This document shows positions 1 through 7,352 of a DNA stretch of 64,000 nt, piece by piece. The position numbers and the translations under genes are program-made. The notes beneath the pieces were generated by a model. The model was not told the DNA's origin. It saw only the letters and a list, made by a program, of their open reading frames with translations, and made no database searches. Origin of the DNA: Treponema_I sp045599005 (GTDB lineage Bacteria > Spirochaetota > Spirochaetia > Treponematales > Treponemataceae); contig JAZRVF010000010.1 in assembly GCA_045599005.1 (NCBI GenBank), positions 62,001-126,000 on the forward strand, written 5' to 3'. Within the stretch, counting starts at the first letter, position 1. The number at the start of each line of letters is the position of its first letter.

Positions 1-1686
1 TTCGGTTCAAAAGTTCTGCATCCGAAAACGCTGGCACCTCTTGCGGCAAAAGGTATTGAGACATGGAGCCTCAACAGCATGAATCCTTCAAGCAGGGGAA
101 CACGCATTTCTGGGCGCCATTTTGACGGATCAGGACCTATCCGCGGTATTTCCTGCCTCAAGAACACTGCAATCATCAGCGTCTCCGGTTCCGGAATGAA
201 AGGAAAATCAGGTATGGCAGCACGTATTTTTGCTGCTGTTTCCCGTGCCGGAATTTCAATGCTGCTGATCACTCAGTCCAGTTCTGAATACACAATCAGT
301 TTCTGTGTAAACCAGAAAGATGCAATGAAAGTCCACGAAGTTCTGAGCGCTGAATTCGAGCTGGAACTCAGAGAAAACATCATCAACCTGATTGAGACAC
401 AGGAAAACTGCGCCATCGTTTCAATTGTCGGTGACGGAATGAAGCACAAACGTGGAATCGCAGGAACATTCCTTGATGCTCTTGCATCCCAGGACATCAG
501 CATTCTTGCAATTGCACAGGGATCTTCAGAACGTTCAATTTCTGCCGTAATCAGCGGAGAACACGGAGACACAGCCGTCCGCATCGCCCACAGATTCTGC
601 TTCAACACAGCCCAGACAATCGAAGTTTTTGCTTTCGGTGCGGGAAACATCGGTGGAGCACTTCTGGATCAGATTCACGAACAGCAGAAAGACTTGCTTT
701 CACAGGGAATTGATATCCGTGTTATGGCAATCGCAAACATTGACGGAATGATAATGAGCGAGAACAGTCTCAGTCTTGCAAACTGGAGACAGGATGTAAA
801 AGACAACGGAAAACCGACAAACCTTGATGAGATCCTTGAGTTTGTACGCCGCGTCAAACCACTGAACCCGATTTTTGTTGACTGCACTGCTTCCTATGAT
901 CTGCCGGAACGCTATCTGGACATTCTTAAAGCAGGAATGCACATTGCAACACCAAATAAACGTGCAAACAGCATGAGCATGAATTTCTACAAAGAACTCC
1001 GTGAGACCGCAAACAAGATGCACCGCCGTTTCCTGTACGAGACAAACGCCGGTGCCGGTCTTCCGATCATTGACACACTGCAGAATCTGTTCAAGAGCGG
1101 TGACCGTCTGACCGGTTTTTATGGAATCATGTCAGGATCCCTGTCCTACATCTTCGGCCGTCTTGATGAAGGTGCTTCTTTCAGTCAGGCAGTCCTTGAG
1201 GCAAAAGAGAAACGTTATACTGAGCCCGACCCGCGCGATGACCTGGGTGGTCTTGATGTTGCACGCAAGGCTCTGATCATTGCCCGTGAGGCCGGTATGG
1301 AGATTGAGCTGGATGACATAAAAATCAACAAAGTCTTCCCTGAGTCTTTTGATGATTCAGGAACCATTGAAGAATTCCTGGCAAAACTTCCCCAGGTTGA
1401 TGATTACTTTGCAAAGAAAATTGCTGACCTCAAAAAAGAAGGCAAAGTCCTGCGCATGGGTGCATCAATTGAAGACGGAAAATGCAGCGTAGGAATGCTA
1501 GAAGTCGGCTCAGATCATCCGCTGTTCGGAATCAAGGGCGGAGAAAACGCATTCGTGTTCCACACTGCACGGTATTCCCCCATTCCTATGACAGTACGCG
1601 GATATGGTGCAGGTGCAGGCGTTACTGCTGCCGGTGTATTCGGAGATATTCTGCGCACAGTCAGCTGGAACGTATCAAAATTCTGA
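1..1686 (+). CDS. thrA: Bifunctional aspartokinase / homoserine dehydrogenase, 5' end missing
   Basis: The reading frame is open from base 1, so the gene starts outside the window. The first residues (FGSKVLHPKTLAPLAAKGIE) match the end of an aspartokinase catalytic domain. Two ACT regulatory repeats follow, around window residues 55-105 and 140-190, then a homoserine dehydrogenase half starting with a dinucleotide fold (FGAGNIGG, near residue 210) and keeping the catalytic stretch DDLGGLDVARK at residues 413-423. The protein phosphorylates aspartate and reduces aspartate semialdehyde to homoserine, the first and third steps of threonine/methionine synthesis. The ACT pair predicts feedback control, probably by threonine. 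Its intermediate, aspartate semialdehyde, is also the expected amino acceptor for the dat/ddc route at 7349-10302. The aspartokinase active site itself cannot be judged here. Confidence 0.93.
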   Translation, partial: FGSKVLHPKTLAPLAAKGIETWSLNSMNPSSRGTRISGRHFDGSGPIRGISCLKNTAIISVSGSGMKGKSGMAARIFAAVSRAGISMLLITQSSSEYTISFCVNQKDAMKVHEVLSAEFELELRENIINLIETQENCAIVSIVGDGMKHKRGIAGTFLDALASQDISILAIAQGSSERSISAVISGEHGDTAVRIAHRFCFNTAQTIEVFAFGAGNIGGALLDQIHEQQKDLLSQGIDIRVMAIANIDGMIMSENSLSLANWRQDVKDNGKPTNLDEILEFVRRVKPLNPIFVDCTASYDLPERYLDILKAGMHIATPNKRANSMSMNFYKELRETANKMHRRFLYETNAGAGLPIIDTLQNLFKSGDRLTGFYGIMSGSLSYIFGRLDEGASFSQAVLEAKEKRYTEPDPRDDLGGLDVARKALIIAREAGMEIELDDIKINKVFPESFDDSGTIEEFLAKLPQVDDYFAKKIADLKKEGKVLRMGASIEDGKCSVGMLEVGSDHPLFGIKGGENAFVFHTARYSPIPMTVRGYGAGAGVTAAGVFGDILRTVSWNVSKF

Positions 1687-1712
1687 TTGCCGGACGGACC
1701 ATAAATGCAGGA

Positions 1713-1744
1713 AAGCCTCTGGAAACATCTGTTTTCGGAGGCTT
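1713..1744 (+). promoter_or_regulatory. Hairpin between thrA and the DAHPS-PDT gene
   Basis: AAGCCTC at 1713-1719 pairs with GAGGCTT at 1738-1744, and the pairing continues inward (two G-U pairs) to a loop CATCTG at 1726-1731, about 13 bp in all. No run of T follows, so a classical intrinsic terminator is unlikely. It could be an mRNA processing or leader structure between the two genes. Confidence 0.45.
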
Positions 1745-1774
1745 CATTGCAGATAAAACATTGAAGACATACTT

Positions 1775-3730
1775 ATGATAATCGTACTGAACAAAGACAT
1801 TACAGAACGCCAGAAAGATCACATCCACCAGTTTCTGAATACAAAGCATTTTTCTACAAACGAAGTTGTAGGTGAGGAAGAGACTGTCATTGCCGCAGTG
1901 GGCAAAGTTTCCATGGACACGCGGGAAGTGGAGCTTCTTGACGGCGTAAAACAGGTTATTCCTGTAAGCCGTCCTTACAAACTTGCAAGCCGGGAATACA
2001 AGTCCGAGAACACAGTGGTTGAGATTGACACTCCACGGGGACAGACACTGCGGATCGGCGGGCAGAGACTGATCACAATCGCCGGCCCTGCTGCGATTGA
2101 AAGCCGAGAGCATATTCTTTCAGCAGCGGAAAAACTGGCTGCAAGCGGTGCTGTGATTCTTTGCGGAGGTACTTACATACCTAGACTTTCGCCCTACTCT
2201 TTTGAAGGCTGCGGAGAAGAAGCTCTGAAATGGCTTAAAGAAGCCGGCGAAAAATTCGGAATGCCTGTCATGACGGAAATCGTGAGTGAGAATCAGATTC
2301 CTGTCATGCAGAAATATGCGGACATATTGCAGATCGGTTCAAACAACATGAACAACTATCATCTGCTGAAAAAAGTCGGCGAACTGGGAATGCCTGTTCT
2401 TTTGAAGCGTTCTCCCACTGCCACATTGGAAGACTTTCTGCTTGCCGCCGAACATCTGCTTGTTTCAGGCACAGACAAAGTGATTCTCTGTGAAAGCGGA
2501 ATCCGGACTTTCGGTGCCGCATACAATACGCTTGATCTTCCCGCAATTCCTATGCTCCACAATCTTACACATCTTCCCGTAATCGCTGACCCGACATACT
2601 GCGTCAGTTCCGGTGACAAAATGGAACCCATGGCGCTTGCATCAGTTGCCTGCGGTGCGGACGGTGTAATGGTCGCGGTACACAGCAACCCGGGAAAAGC
2701 ACTTGTAGACGGTGTGCAGAGCATGCTGCCGGAAAGCTTTGACAAACTGGTTCATGACATAAAAGCGCTGTCTCCTGTAATGGGACGTTCGGTAACTCAT
2801 CTGCGCACAATGCCGGTTGCACGTGATGCGGCAAAATCTTCGGAAAGCAAGGATAAACTTGTATGTGCATACAGCGGGAAACGGGGTGCCTATGCAGAAC
2901 AGGCGATCAGCCGTTATTTTGACAGCAAGAATGTTGTTGAGAAAGCTGTTGATTCCTTTACCCAGATTTTCCAGGAAGTGGTTGACGGAACTGTGGATTA
3001 CGGAATGGTTCCCATTGAAAACACACTGGGTGGCAGTGTTTTCCAGAATTATGACAATTTTTCACGCTTTGAAGACGTAAGCATTGTCGGCTCTGTCACA
3101 CTGAACATCAGACATTCCCTTCTTGCGAATCATGGTGCAAGCCCTGAGACGATCACCACAGTCTATTCTCATCCCCAGGGTTTCAGCCAGTGCAAGAAAT
3201 ATCTTGAGAACACCGGATGGACACTGATTGATTCAGTTTCAACCTCAACGGCGGCACAGACTGTAAGCGAGCAGAAAAATCTTACCAGTGCAGCAATCTG
3301 CAGTGCAGTCAATGCAGAACTTTATGGGCTGGATGTGATTGCAGAAGATATTGAGGATGATCCGGGAAACTTTACCCGCTTTGTGATCATCCAGGCAAAT
3401 CATCTTGCAGAGAAAAAACTGCTGACAACCCACGCAATGAACCCGGACACGGTAAGCTTCATATTCACTACAAAAAATGAGCCGGGTGCACTGGTTTCCG
3501 TCCTTGGCGCCCTCAGCTCATTCAATATGAACCTGACACGACTTGAATCCCGCCCTATTGCCGGCAAACCATGGAAATACTGGTTTTACGCAGATGCAAA
3601 ACTTCCACCGGACATTGCAGGAAAAAAGCGTGATAAAATAGATGAGTATGTTCAGGAAGTTGAACAGAAAATCAGAGAAATCACTTCGGAAATCCGTCTG
3701 CTTGGCGTTTATTCGGATTCATCCTTCTGA
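1775..3730 (+). CDS. pheA: DAHP-synthase-like domain fused to prephenate dehydratase with ACT domain
   Basis: 651 residues in three blocks. Residues 1-75 resemble the ferredoxin-like regulatory domain of TM0343-type DAHP synthases; 100-340 is a DAHP-synthase barrel (SPYSFEG, LLKR, ILCESGIRTF); 362-545 is prephenate dehydratase (VPIENTLGGSV, SHPQGF, catalytic GNFTRF); about 555-640 is a Phe-sensing ACT domain (GALV, ESRP). The dehydratase half looks fully active and should make phenylpyruvate. The barrel half does not: the metal-ligand Cys of the usual GPCS is Ala106, the His of DPSHSGG is Tyr275, the Glu of VEVH is Ala301, and the PEP-binding Lys of YKPRTSP is Ile135; only Asp312 remains of the four metal ligands. 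Family residues are recalled, not aligned by software. No chorismate mutase segment is visible. It lies 88 nt downstream of thrA. Confidence 0.88.
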   Translation: MIIVLNKDITERQKDHIHQFLNTKHFSTNEVVGEEETVIAAVGKVSMDTREVELLDGVKQVIPVSRPYKLASREYKSENTVVEIDTPRGQTLRIGGQRLITIAGPAAIESREHILSAAEKLAASGAVILCGGTYIPRLSPYSFEGCGEEALKWLKEAGEKFGMPVMTEIVSENQIPVMQKYADILQIGSNNMNNYHLLKKVGELGMPVLLKRSPTATLEDFLLAAEHLLVSGTDKVILCESGIRTFGAAYNTLDLPAIPMLHNLTHLPVIADPTYCVSSGDKMEPMALASVACGADGVMVAVHSNPGKALVDGVQSMLPESFDKLVHDIKALSPVMGRSVTHLRTMPVARDAAKSSESKDKLVCAYSGKRGAYAEQAISRYFDSKNVVEKAVDSFTQIFQEVVDGTVDYGMVPIENTLGGSVFQNYDNFSRFEDVSIVGSVTLNIRHSLLANHGASPETITTVYSHPQGFSQCKKYLENTGWTLIDSVSTSTAAQTVSEQKNLTSAAICSAVNAELYGLDVIAEDIEDDPGNFTRFVIIQANHLAEKKLLTTHAMNPDTVSFIFTTKNEPGALVSVLGALSSFNMNLTRLESRPIAGKPWKYWFYADAKLPPDIAGKKRDKIDEYVQEVEQKIREITSEIRLLGVYSDSSF

Positions 3731-3743
3731 TAAGAAAAAAAAT

Positions 3744-3763
3744 CATAATACACTGGTATTATG
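3744..3763 (+). repeat. Perfect 8-bp palindrome upstream of ilvN
   Basis: CATAATAC at 3744-3751 and GTATTATG at 3756-3763 are exact reverse complements around ACTG. The element lies 34 nt before the ilvN start. It is AT-rich and not followed by T on the plus strand, so an operator or leader hairpin is more likely than a plus-strand terminator. On the minus strand it is followed by eight T, but no minus-strand gene ends here. Confidence 0.45.
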
Positions 3764-3797
3764 GAAGAAAGTTGCAGACTTTGGAGGCTGTTGTATT

Positions 3798-4307
3798 ATG
3801 GACGAGCGTTATGTTCTTTCTGTTTTGGTAGAAAACCATGCCGGTGTATTGAGCCGCGTTTCAGGACTTTTCAGCCGCCGGGGCTACAATATTGACAGCC
3901 TGACTGTTGGAGAGACTTCCGAACCGAAAATCTCCCGAATGACAATCGTGGTCTGCGGCAATGAGCACACACTGGACCAGATTGTGAAACAGCTTCTCAA
4001 ACTTGAGGAAGTGATTACAGTCCGCTGCCTTAATCCTCAGGACACAGTACTCCGTGAAACTGCACTCATCAAAGTGAGCGCCCCGGGAACAGCCAGAACC
4101 GGTGTAATTGAAACCGCAAACATTTTCCGTGCGCATGTGGTGGATGTAGGAATCGACACACTTGTTATTGAGGCAACAGGTAGCGAGGCCAAAATCGCCA
4201 GTCTGATCCGTCTGCTTGAGCCTTTCGGGATAAAGGAACTGGTGCGCACAGGACTGACTGCCATGGACCGCGGCAGCCGTGTTTTCGGGACAGAAGAAGA
4301 AAACTGA
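3798..4307 (+). CDS. ilvN: Acetolactate synthase regulatory (small) subunit
   Basis: 169 residues. The N-terminal ACT domain (YVLSVLVENHAGVLSRVSGL, then RRGYNIDSLTVG) is diagnostic of IlvN/IlvH, which binds valine and activates the thiamine-dependent large subunit in isoleucine, valine and leucine synthesis. The C-terminal domain ends with RLLEPFGIKELVRTGLTAM, normal for the long (about 160-170 residue) form. The start at 3798 is chosen because GGAGG at 3783-3787 lies 10 nt upstream and the conserved sequence begins directly after it; a longer frame from 3642 overlaps the previous gene and adds no conserved residues. No ilvB large subunit is adjacent, so the partner must be encoded elsewhere. 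Confidence 0.93.
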   Translation: MDERYVLSVLVENHAGVLSRVSGLFSRRGYNIDSLTVGETSEPKISRMTIVVCGNEHTLDQIVKQLLKLEEVITVRCLNPQDTVLRETALIKVSAPGTARTGVIETANIFRAHVVDVGIDTLVIEATGSEAKIASLIRLLEPFGIKELVRTGLTAMDRGSRVFGTEEEN

Positions 4308-4351
4308 GTCTGATCTGCAAAGAAAAAACACTATCGGTGAAAAAAAATCAC

Positions 4352-4380
4352 TTTTCAAATCCCGTATATCGTGGTATAGT
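4352..4380 (+). promoter_or_regulatory. Predicted promoter of the GH94 gene
   Basis: TTTTCA at 4352-4357 and TATAGT at 4375-4380 are 17 bp apart, a reasonable sigma70-like pair. Transcription would begin close to 4387, the first base of the palindrome that follows. Confidence 0.5.
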
Positions 4381-4386
4381 GTTTTC

Positions 4387-4415
4387 TAGGTTAGTTCGAC
4401 ATTGCAACTAACCTA
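4387..4415 (+). promoter_or_regulatory. Perfect 10-bp inverted repeat at the predicted transcription start
   Basis: TAGGTTAGTT (4387-4396) and AACTAACCTA (4406-4415) are exact reverse complements around a 9-nt centre. It starts at the predicted +1 and ends 22 nt before the start codon at 4438. It could be an operator for a sugar-responsive repressor or a 5' hairpin; ATTTTTCTT follows, so attenuation is also possible, although the stem has only three G-C pairs. Confidence 0.55.
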
Positions 4416-4437
4416 ATTTTTCTTAAGGCAGATTTTT

Positions 4438-6855
4438 ATGCAGTACGGATTTTTTGACAATCAGAACAGGGAATACGTAATTTCCAAAGTTGACGTTCCG
4501 GTATCCTGGACAAACTATCTGGGAACAGAATCAACAGGTACAGTCATTTCACACAACGCCGGCGGCTACATGTTTCATGAATCACCGGAAACCCACAGAA
4601 TTACAAGGTTCCGCGCCAATGCAGTACCCTTGGACAGACCGGGTCACTATGTTTATGTACGTGACAATGACACAAAAGATTACTGGTCTCTTTCATGGCA
4701 GCCGGTAGGAAAACCTTTGGACAAAGCCAGATATGAATGCCGCCACGGATTGTCCTATTCAAAATTCACATGTGACTACAACGACATTCATGGTGTTCAG
4801 ACACTGTTCATTCCACGTGGAGAAACGGCAGAAATTTGGGATGTTCAACTAACCAACACCGGAAAAACACCGAAGTCGCTCAGTCTGTTCGGTTATGTGG
4901 AATTTTCTTTCAACGTTGTGGAGATTGACAACCAGAATTTCCAGATGAGCCTTTACTGCAGCGGTTCTTCCTATAAAGACGGTGTGATTGAATGCGACAA
5001 TTTTTACAATCCTTCAATGTATCACTATTTTACTGCAGACTTTGAACCTGATTCCTATGACTGTCTCCGGGACAGTTTCATCGGAAGTTACCACACGGAG
5101 ACAAACCCTGTCGGTGTGGAAAACGGAACCCTTTCCGGATCCAGCGAACTGGGCAACAACCACTGCGGTGCTCTGCAGAAAGCTGTGACAGTCCAGCCAG
5201 GAGAAACTGTGCGCTGCATCTTCATGCTGGGTGTAGGCAATCGGGAAGAAGGCAAAAAAGTCCGTGCGAAATTCAGTGATTTTGATGCCGTGGACAGAGC
5301 CTTTGCCGAACTTGCCGAATGGTGGCGCAGAAAATACACTGCATTGCAGATCAACACACCAAACGACGACATGAACACCATGATCAACACATGGAATCTT
5401 TATCAGTCTGAGATCAATGTTATTTTCTCACGGTTCTCCTCATTCATCGAGGTGGGAGGACGCACAGGTCTCGGATACCGCGACACAGCACAGGACGCGA
5501 TGTGTATTCCCCACTCCAATCCGGAAAAATGCCGGCAGCGCATTATTGAGCTTCTTCGCGGCCTTACTTCCACCGGTTACGGACTTCATCTTTTTGAACC
5601 CAGCGCTTTCGATCCGGACAAAAAACCACCGCTTCCCTTCAATTCACCGACAGTCAAACCGGAACCAAAAGCCGGTGACCTTGTCCACGGACTTGAGCAC
5701 ACCTGCTCTGACGATGCGCTTTGGCTTGTTCCCTCAATCTGTGAGTTCATCAAGGAAACAGGCGATGTTGCATTCCTGGACCAGGAATTCAGTTATGCTG
5801 ACGGCGGAAAAGGAACAGTATATGAACACATGCAGAAGATTCTTGATTTTTCAACGCTGCATGTAGGAAAAACCGGAATCTGCGAAGGCCTGCGTGCGGA
5901 CTGGAATGACTGCCTTAATCTTGGCGGCGGTGAAAGTGCCCTTGTCTCATTCCTCCACTTCTGGGCATTGGATAATTTTGTCCAGCTGGCAAAATCACTG
6001 GGACGAACAGAAGAAGCCGCAAAATACGATGCCATCAAGGAAAAAGTCCGGGCCGCCTGTGACAAGGAGCTCTGGGATGGAGAATGGTATATCCGCGGAA
6101 TCACGAAAAAAGGTATCAAAATCGGTACACACAATGACAAAGAAGGCCGTGTGCACCTTGAGTCAAACGCATGGGCCGTATGTTCAGGCGTTGCACAGGG
6201 CGAACGTGCCGAGAAAACAATGGATGCCATCGACAAGTATCTTTACAGCGACTATGGAATCCATCTGAACAGTCCTGCCTACGGAACACCAAACGATGAC
6301 ATAGGATTTTTGACCCGTGTCTACAAAGGTATCAAAGAAAACGGCGCAATCTTCAGTCATCCGAACCCCTGGGCCTGGGTTGCCGATGCAAAACTTGGTC
6401 ACGGAAACAGGGCCATGAAGTTCTATAATGCACTGTGTCCTGCCCGCCAGAATGACAAGATTGAAATTCGACAGAGCGAGCCCTACTCTTACTGCCAGTT
6501 TGTAATGGGCCGTGAACACACAGCCCACGGCCGCGCCCGCCATCCATGGCTTACAGGTTCCGCAGGATGGGCATTCTTTGCCGCGACACGCTATCTGGTC
6601 GGTATCCGTTTTGACTTTGCCGAAAACACAACAGAAGCCGAGACAGTTATGACACTTGATCCCTGTATTCCTTCTGACTGGGACGGATTCAGCGCAACCC
6701 GCCGCTGGAGAGGTGCAGACTTTGCCATCACCGTAAAGAATCCCGATCATGTGGAAAAAGGAGTGAAGAAAATCCTGCTGAACGGGGTGGAAGTGAAAGC
6801 AATTCCCGCACAGTCTGAAGGAAGCTGCAATACTGTTGAAGTGATTATGGGCTGA
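4438..6855 (+). CDS. GH94 phosphorylase, N,N'-diacetylchitobiose phosphorylase type
   Basis: 805 residues, the usual length of this family. The sequence is close, as far as I recall, to Vibrio chitobiose phosphorylase from the first residues (MQYGFFDNQNREYVI) to the last (PCIPSDWDGF, GADFAITVKNP). Conserved points include SRFSSFIEVGGRTGLGYRDT, the catalytic region GLRADWNDCLNLGGGES with the general acid Asp at about residue 491, KVHLES-like RVHLESN, and HPWLTGSAGWAF. These enzymes split a beta-1,4 disaccharide with phosphate to give a sugar 1-phosphate, saving ATP. GGGES and HLESN, rather than the GVAES/EPQGF pattern of cellobiose phosphorylase, favour chitobiose; cellobiose or a related acceptor cannot be excluded. 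No signal peptide, so cytoplasmic. No transporter is adjacent. Confidence 0.85.
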   Translation: MQYGFFDNQNREYVISKVDVPVSWTNYLGTESTGTVISHNAGGYMFHESPETHRITRFRANAVPLDRPGHYVYVRDNDTKDYWSLSWQPVGKPLDKARYECRHGLSYSKFTCDYNDIHGVQTLFIPRGETAEIWDVQLTNTGKTPKSLSLFGYVEFSFNVVEIDNQNFQMSLYCSGSSYKDGVIECDNFYNPSMYHYFTADFEPDSYDCLRDSFIGSYHTETNPVGVENGTLSGSSELGNNHCGALQKAVTVQPGETVRCIFMLGVGNREEGKKVRAKFSDFDAVDRAFAELAEWWRRKYTALQINTPNDDMNTMINTWNLYQSEINVIFSRFSSFIEVGGRTGLGYRDTAQDAMCIPHSNPEKCRQRIIELLRGLTSTGYGLHLFEPSAFDPDKKPPLPFNSPTVKPEPKAGDLVHGLEHTCSDDALWLVPSICEFIKETGDVAFLDQEFSYADGGKGTVYEHMQKILDFSTLHVGKTGICEGLRADWNDCLNLGGGESALVSFLHFWALDNFVQLAKSLGRTEEAAKYDAIKEKVRAACDKELWDGEWYIRGITKKGIKIGTHNDKEGRVHLESNAWAVCSGVAQGERAEKTMDAIDKYLYSDYGIHLNSPAYGTPNDDIGFLTRVYKGIKENGAIFSHPNPWAWVADAKLGHGNRAMKFYNALCPARQNDKIEIRQSEPYSYCQFVMGREHTAHGRARHPWLTGSAGWAFFAATRYLVGIRFDFAENTTEAETVMTLDPCIPSDWDGFSATRRWRGADFAITVKNPDHVEKGVKKILLNGVEVKAIPAQSEGSCNTVEVIMG

Positions 6856-6857
6856 CT

Positions 6858-7352
6858 CTACAGGATTTCTGCAAGAGTTTTAAGAACATAAACTGCCGCC
6901 TGAGCGCGGACTTGATTACGGTCACCGTCAAAATGAACGGTGGCCGTTTTTGTTCTCAGGTCACTTGTTCCAGAAGCAGAAAAAAATCCGAAGCATACAG
7001 TGCCTACAGGTCTGTCTGGGGTTCCTCCGCCGGGACCTGCATAACCTGTCACAGAATAGGCAAAATCAGTTTTCATGAGCCGGGCAGCACCCTCTGCCAT
7101 CTGGGCGGCAACCTCTTCACTTACGGCGGTAAATTCATCAAGTGTTGCCTGTTTAACACCAAGAACCTGATTTTTTACCTGATTGGTATAACTTACAACA
7201 GCACCGCAGAAAACAGCAGAAGCACCGCTTACTGAAGTGATTTCAGAGGCAATGAGACCACCGGTACAGGATTCTGCACCGGCAAGAGTTTTTCCAGCCG
7301 CGGACAGAGCCTGCACAAGACGGCGGGCCCATTCTTCGGTTTCGCAGATCAC
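6858..7352 (-). CDS. pncC: CinA C-terminal domain protein, nicotinamide-nucleotide amidase
   Basis: 164 residues, a stand-alone CinA C-terminal domain without the N-terminal molybdopterin-binding-like half. Family motifs visible are AGAESCTGGLIASEIT (the Ser of SCTGG being the presumed nucleophile), SYTNQVKNQVLGV and SVTGYAGPGGG. The enzyme deamidates nicotinamide mononucleotide to nicotinic acid mononucleotide in pyridine nucleotide recycling. It starts with GTG at 7352-7350, overlapping the TGA of the upstream decarboxylase by four bases (GTGA), so translation is likely coupled. It faces the GH94 gene tail to tail with two bases between them. Why it belongs in a diamine operon is not evident. 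Confidence 0.9.
   Translation of the reverse strand: MICETEEWARRLVQALSAAGKTLAGAESCTGGLIASEITSVSGASAVFCGAVVSYTNQVKNQVLGVKQATLDEFTAVSEEVAAQMAEGAARLMKTDFAYSVTGYAGPGGGTPDRPVGTVCFGFFSASGTSDLRTKTATVHFDGDRNQVRAQAAVYVLKTLAEIL

Noticed and set aside
1705..1764. 19-codon frame as a leader peptide for the DAHPS-PDT gene
   Set aside because: It has only one Phe and one Trp, no clear ribosome site and no terminator after the hairpin.
6184..6750. Minus-strand frame (188 codons) inside the GH94 gene
   Set aside because: Lies opposite the conserved catalytic region and has no protein signature.
4438..6855. Call of cellobiose phosphorylase for the GH94 gene
   Set aside because: The residues after the catalytic loop (GGGES) and the HLESN segment fit chitobiose phosphorylase better, although substrate remains untested.
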